This document shows positions 62,784 through 64,000 of a stretch of DNA of 64,000 bases, piece by piece. This DNA is from Thalassobacter stenotrophicus (GTDB taxonomy: Bacteria; Pseudomonadota; Alphaproteobacteria; Rhodobacterales; Rhodobacteraceae), in NCBI RefSeq assembly GCF_001458315.1, contig NZ_CYRX01000031.1, forward strand, positions 1 to 64,000. Direction: 5' to 3'. The notes below the pieces were generated by a model. The model did no database searches. It was not told the DNA's origin and saw nothing but the letters and a program-made list of their open reading frames with translations. Within the stretch, counting starts at the first letter, position 1. The number at the start of each line of letters is the position of its first letter. The position numbers and the translations under genes were made by a program.

Positions 62784-64000
62784 TTAGCCTTGGGTCTTGG
62801 CAAACCGTGCAAGCAGTTGGTTTGCTTCGGTCTCGATGTTCTGGAACGCGTCCTCAACCGACGTCTCTCCGGTCAGGATACGGCCGTATTCACGGTTCAT
62901 CACGTCACGGATTTGCACGTAAAAACCCATGCGGTAGCCGCGTGTGTTGTCGCCTGCGTCGAGGGAAAGCTGCTGGATACCAACCTCGGCTGCGGGCTGC
63001 TCATTGTAGTAGCCCTGCGCCTTGGCCATGTCGTAGGCGGCCTCAGTGATTGGCACATAGCCAGTCTCTTTGTGCCAGAAGACCTGTGTTTCGGGCGACG
63101 ACAGATACTCAAAGAACTTCGCGGTTGCTGCGTTTTCTTCTGCCGAATGACCGGACATGGCGAACAGGGCTGCACCACCGATGAAGGTCTGCGTGGGCTC
63201 TGTGGTCACAGCTTCCCAATAGGGCATGAAGGTGGCCGAGAAATCAAAACCGAGGTCTTTTTTCGCAAGCCCACCGAAGGAGCCCGAAGAGCCGAGCCAG
63301 ATTGCGACTTTGCCTTCTTCAAACGGTGTTTGGTTGTCGCCCCAACCGGTGCCGTACCATTCGAACAGACCGTTTTCTTTCCAGTCGGACAAAGCGGTGA
63401 AGTGTGCCTTGATTGCGTCGTTGTTCACGAGGATCTTGGTGTCCAAACCATCGTAGCCGTTGTCATTCGTGGCGAATGGCAGGTTGTGACGGCTGTGGAA
63501 GTTTTCGGTAAAGATCCAAGGTAGGTGCGATTGCGCCAGCGGGATGTAGCCTGCTTTTGCCAGTGCGGGCGCCGTGGTTTCTTGGAACTCTTCCCATGTC
63601 TTGGGGGCCGAAACGCCAGCCGCTTCCAACGCATCAACATTGTAGTACATGATGGGCGAGGAGGAGTTGAACGGCATGCCGATCATCTTGCCATCGCTGT
63701 CAGCGTAAAAATAGCGCACGCCCGAAATGTAGTCTTCGATGTCAAAGGCAACGCCGTTTTCGGACAACAGGGTTTGCACCGGGATCGTCGCACCCTCGGC
63801 ACCGATCACTGTGGCAGCACCGGCATCAAACACCTGCATGATGTTTGGCTGCTCACCTGCGCGGAATGCGGCGATACCAGCGGTGAGCGTTTCTTCGTAC
63901 GAGCCCTTGAACACGGGGGTCAGCTGAACATCGCCCTGGGAGGCGTTGAAGTTTTCAACCATCTGGTTGACGGTCTCACCCAGCGCGCCACCCATGGCAT
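62784..64000 (-). CDS. ugpB: UgpB, glycerol-3-phosphate binding protein (partial)
   Basis: The 403 visible residues match UgpB: MGGALGETVNQMVENFNASQ at the visible start, VALTPVF-like strand, and C-terminal GFYVQIRDVMNREYGRILTG. Codons for His-Ala precede the first Met at the edge, matching the family's HAMGG, so the signal peptide and mature N-terminus lie outside the window. It binds glycerol-3-phosphate or glycerophosphodiesters in the periplasm and leads the ugpBAEC operon. Confidence 0.92.
   Translation of the reverse strand, partial: AMGGALGETVNQMVENFNASQGDVQLTPVFKGSYEETLTAGIAAFRAGEQPNIMQVFDAGAATVIGAEGATIPVQTLLSENGVAFDIEDYISGVRYFYADSDGKMIGMPFNSSSPIMYYNVDALEAAGVSAPKTWEEFQETTAPALAKAGYIPLAQSHLPWIFTENFHSRHNLPFATNDNGYDGLDTKILVNNDAIKAHFTALSDWKENGLFEWYGTGWGDNQTPFEEGKVAIWLGSSGSFGGLAKKDLGFDFSATFMPYWEAVTTEPTQTFIGGAALFAMSGHSAEENAATAKFFEYLSSPETQVFWHKETGYVPITEAAYDMAKAQGYYNEQPAAEVGIQQLSLDAGDNTRGYRMGFYVQIRDVMNREYGRILTGETSVEDAFQNIETEANQLLARFAKTQG

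Noticed and set aside
1-64000. CRISPR array
   Set aside because: No regularly spaced repeats and no cas genes were found.

Overview
The window looks like a chromosomal segment from a marine alphaproteobacterium of the Roseobacter group (Rhodobacterales). Several things point that way: a ChpT-type phosphotransferase (CckA-ChpT-CtrA pathway), olsBA ornithine-lipid genes, a VPLPA-CTERM-type sorting tail, a C-P lyase operon beside ugpBAEC, and GC-rich coding DNA with short convergent overlaps. No genus can be named from the sequence alone.

Layout. (1) 1-2340 is AT-rich foreign DNA: an insertion-sequence end at the left edge that appears to cut an unknown gene, a divergent unknown gene, and a DUF6641-type gene with a structured leader. 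(2) 2358-20111 is ordinary core: GNAT acetyltransferase, glutaryl-CoA dehydrogenase, M32 carboxypeptidase, heme A synthase, TrmJ-like methyltransferase, a divergent ThiE-like protein, olsBA, DUF3553, chpT, gamma-carbonic anhydrase, gmk, yicC, a PAS protein, class II DAHP synthase, a GlxA-type regulator, an orphan histidine kinase and an MBL hydrolase. (3) 20244-36757 is a 16.5 kb integrated element in tRNA-Asn(GTT), bounded by a perfect 45-bp direct repeat of the tRNA 3' end. It carries hsdMSR, a secreted heparin-lyase-like protein, a 900-aa family B DNA polymerase, two tyrosine recombinases, a DUF4268/PD-(D/E)xK-like protein, a ribbon-helix-helix regulator, several orphan genes and a GC-raised hairpin-rich non-coding block. 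The polymerase matches the primer-independent PolB (piPolB) pattern, so I read the element as a pipolin. (4) 36782-49842 is core/accessory: a TPR protein and a vWA VPLPA-CTERM protein, the dabA-dabB inorganic-carbon pump with a divergent LysR regulator, a ynjBCD-type ABC transporter with a ynjF-like phosphatidyltransferase, and tRNA-Ser(TGA). (5) 50014-50650 is a broken IS6-family transposase. (6) 50719-64000 is a phosphorus-acquisition block: phnG-H-I-HAD-J-K-L-N and phnM, a DUF1045 gene, divergent phnF, then an EEP-family phosphatase with ugpC-E-A-B (ugpB runs off the right edge).

How parts work together. The C-P lyase genes split phosphonates after uptake, PhnM and PhnN process the ribosyl intermediates, PhnF probably represses the operon, and the Ugp transporter next door imports glycerol-3-phosphate or glycerophosphodiesters. 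No phnCDE transporter is in the window. In the island, the integrase next to attR and the tRNA repeats would handle integration and excision, the polymerase would copy the excised form, and the type I system would protect the element and its host. The replication role is inferred from the family, not shown by the sequence.
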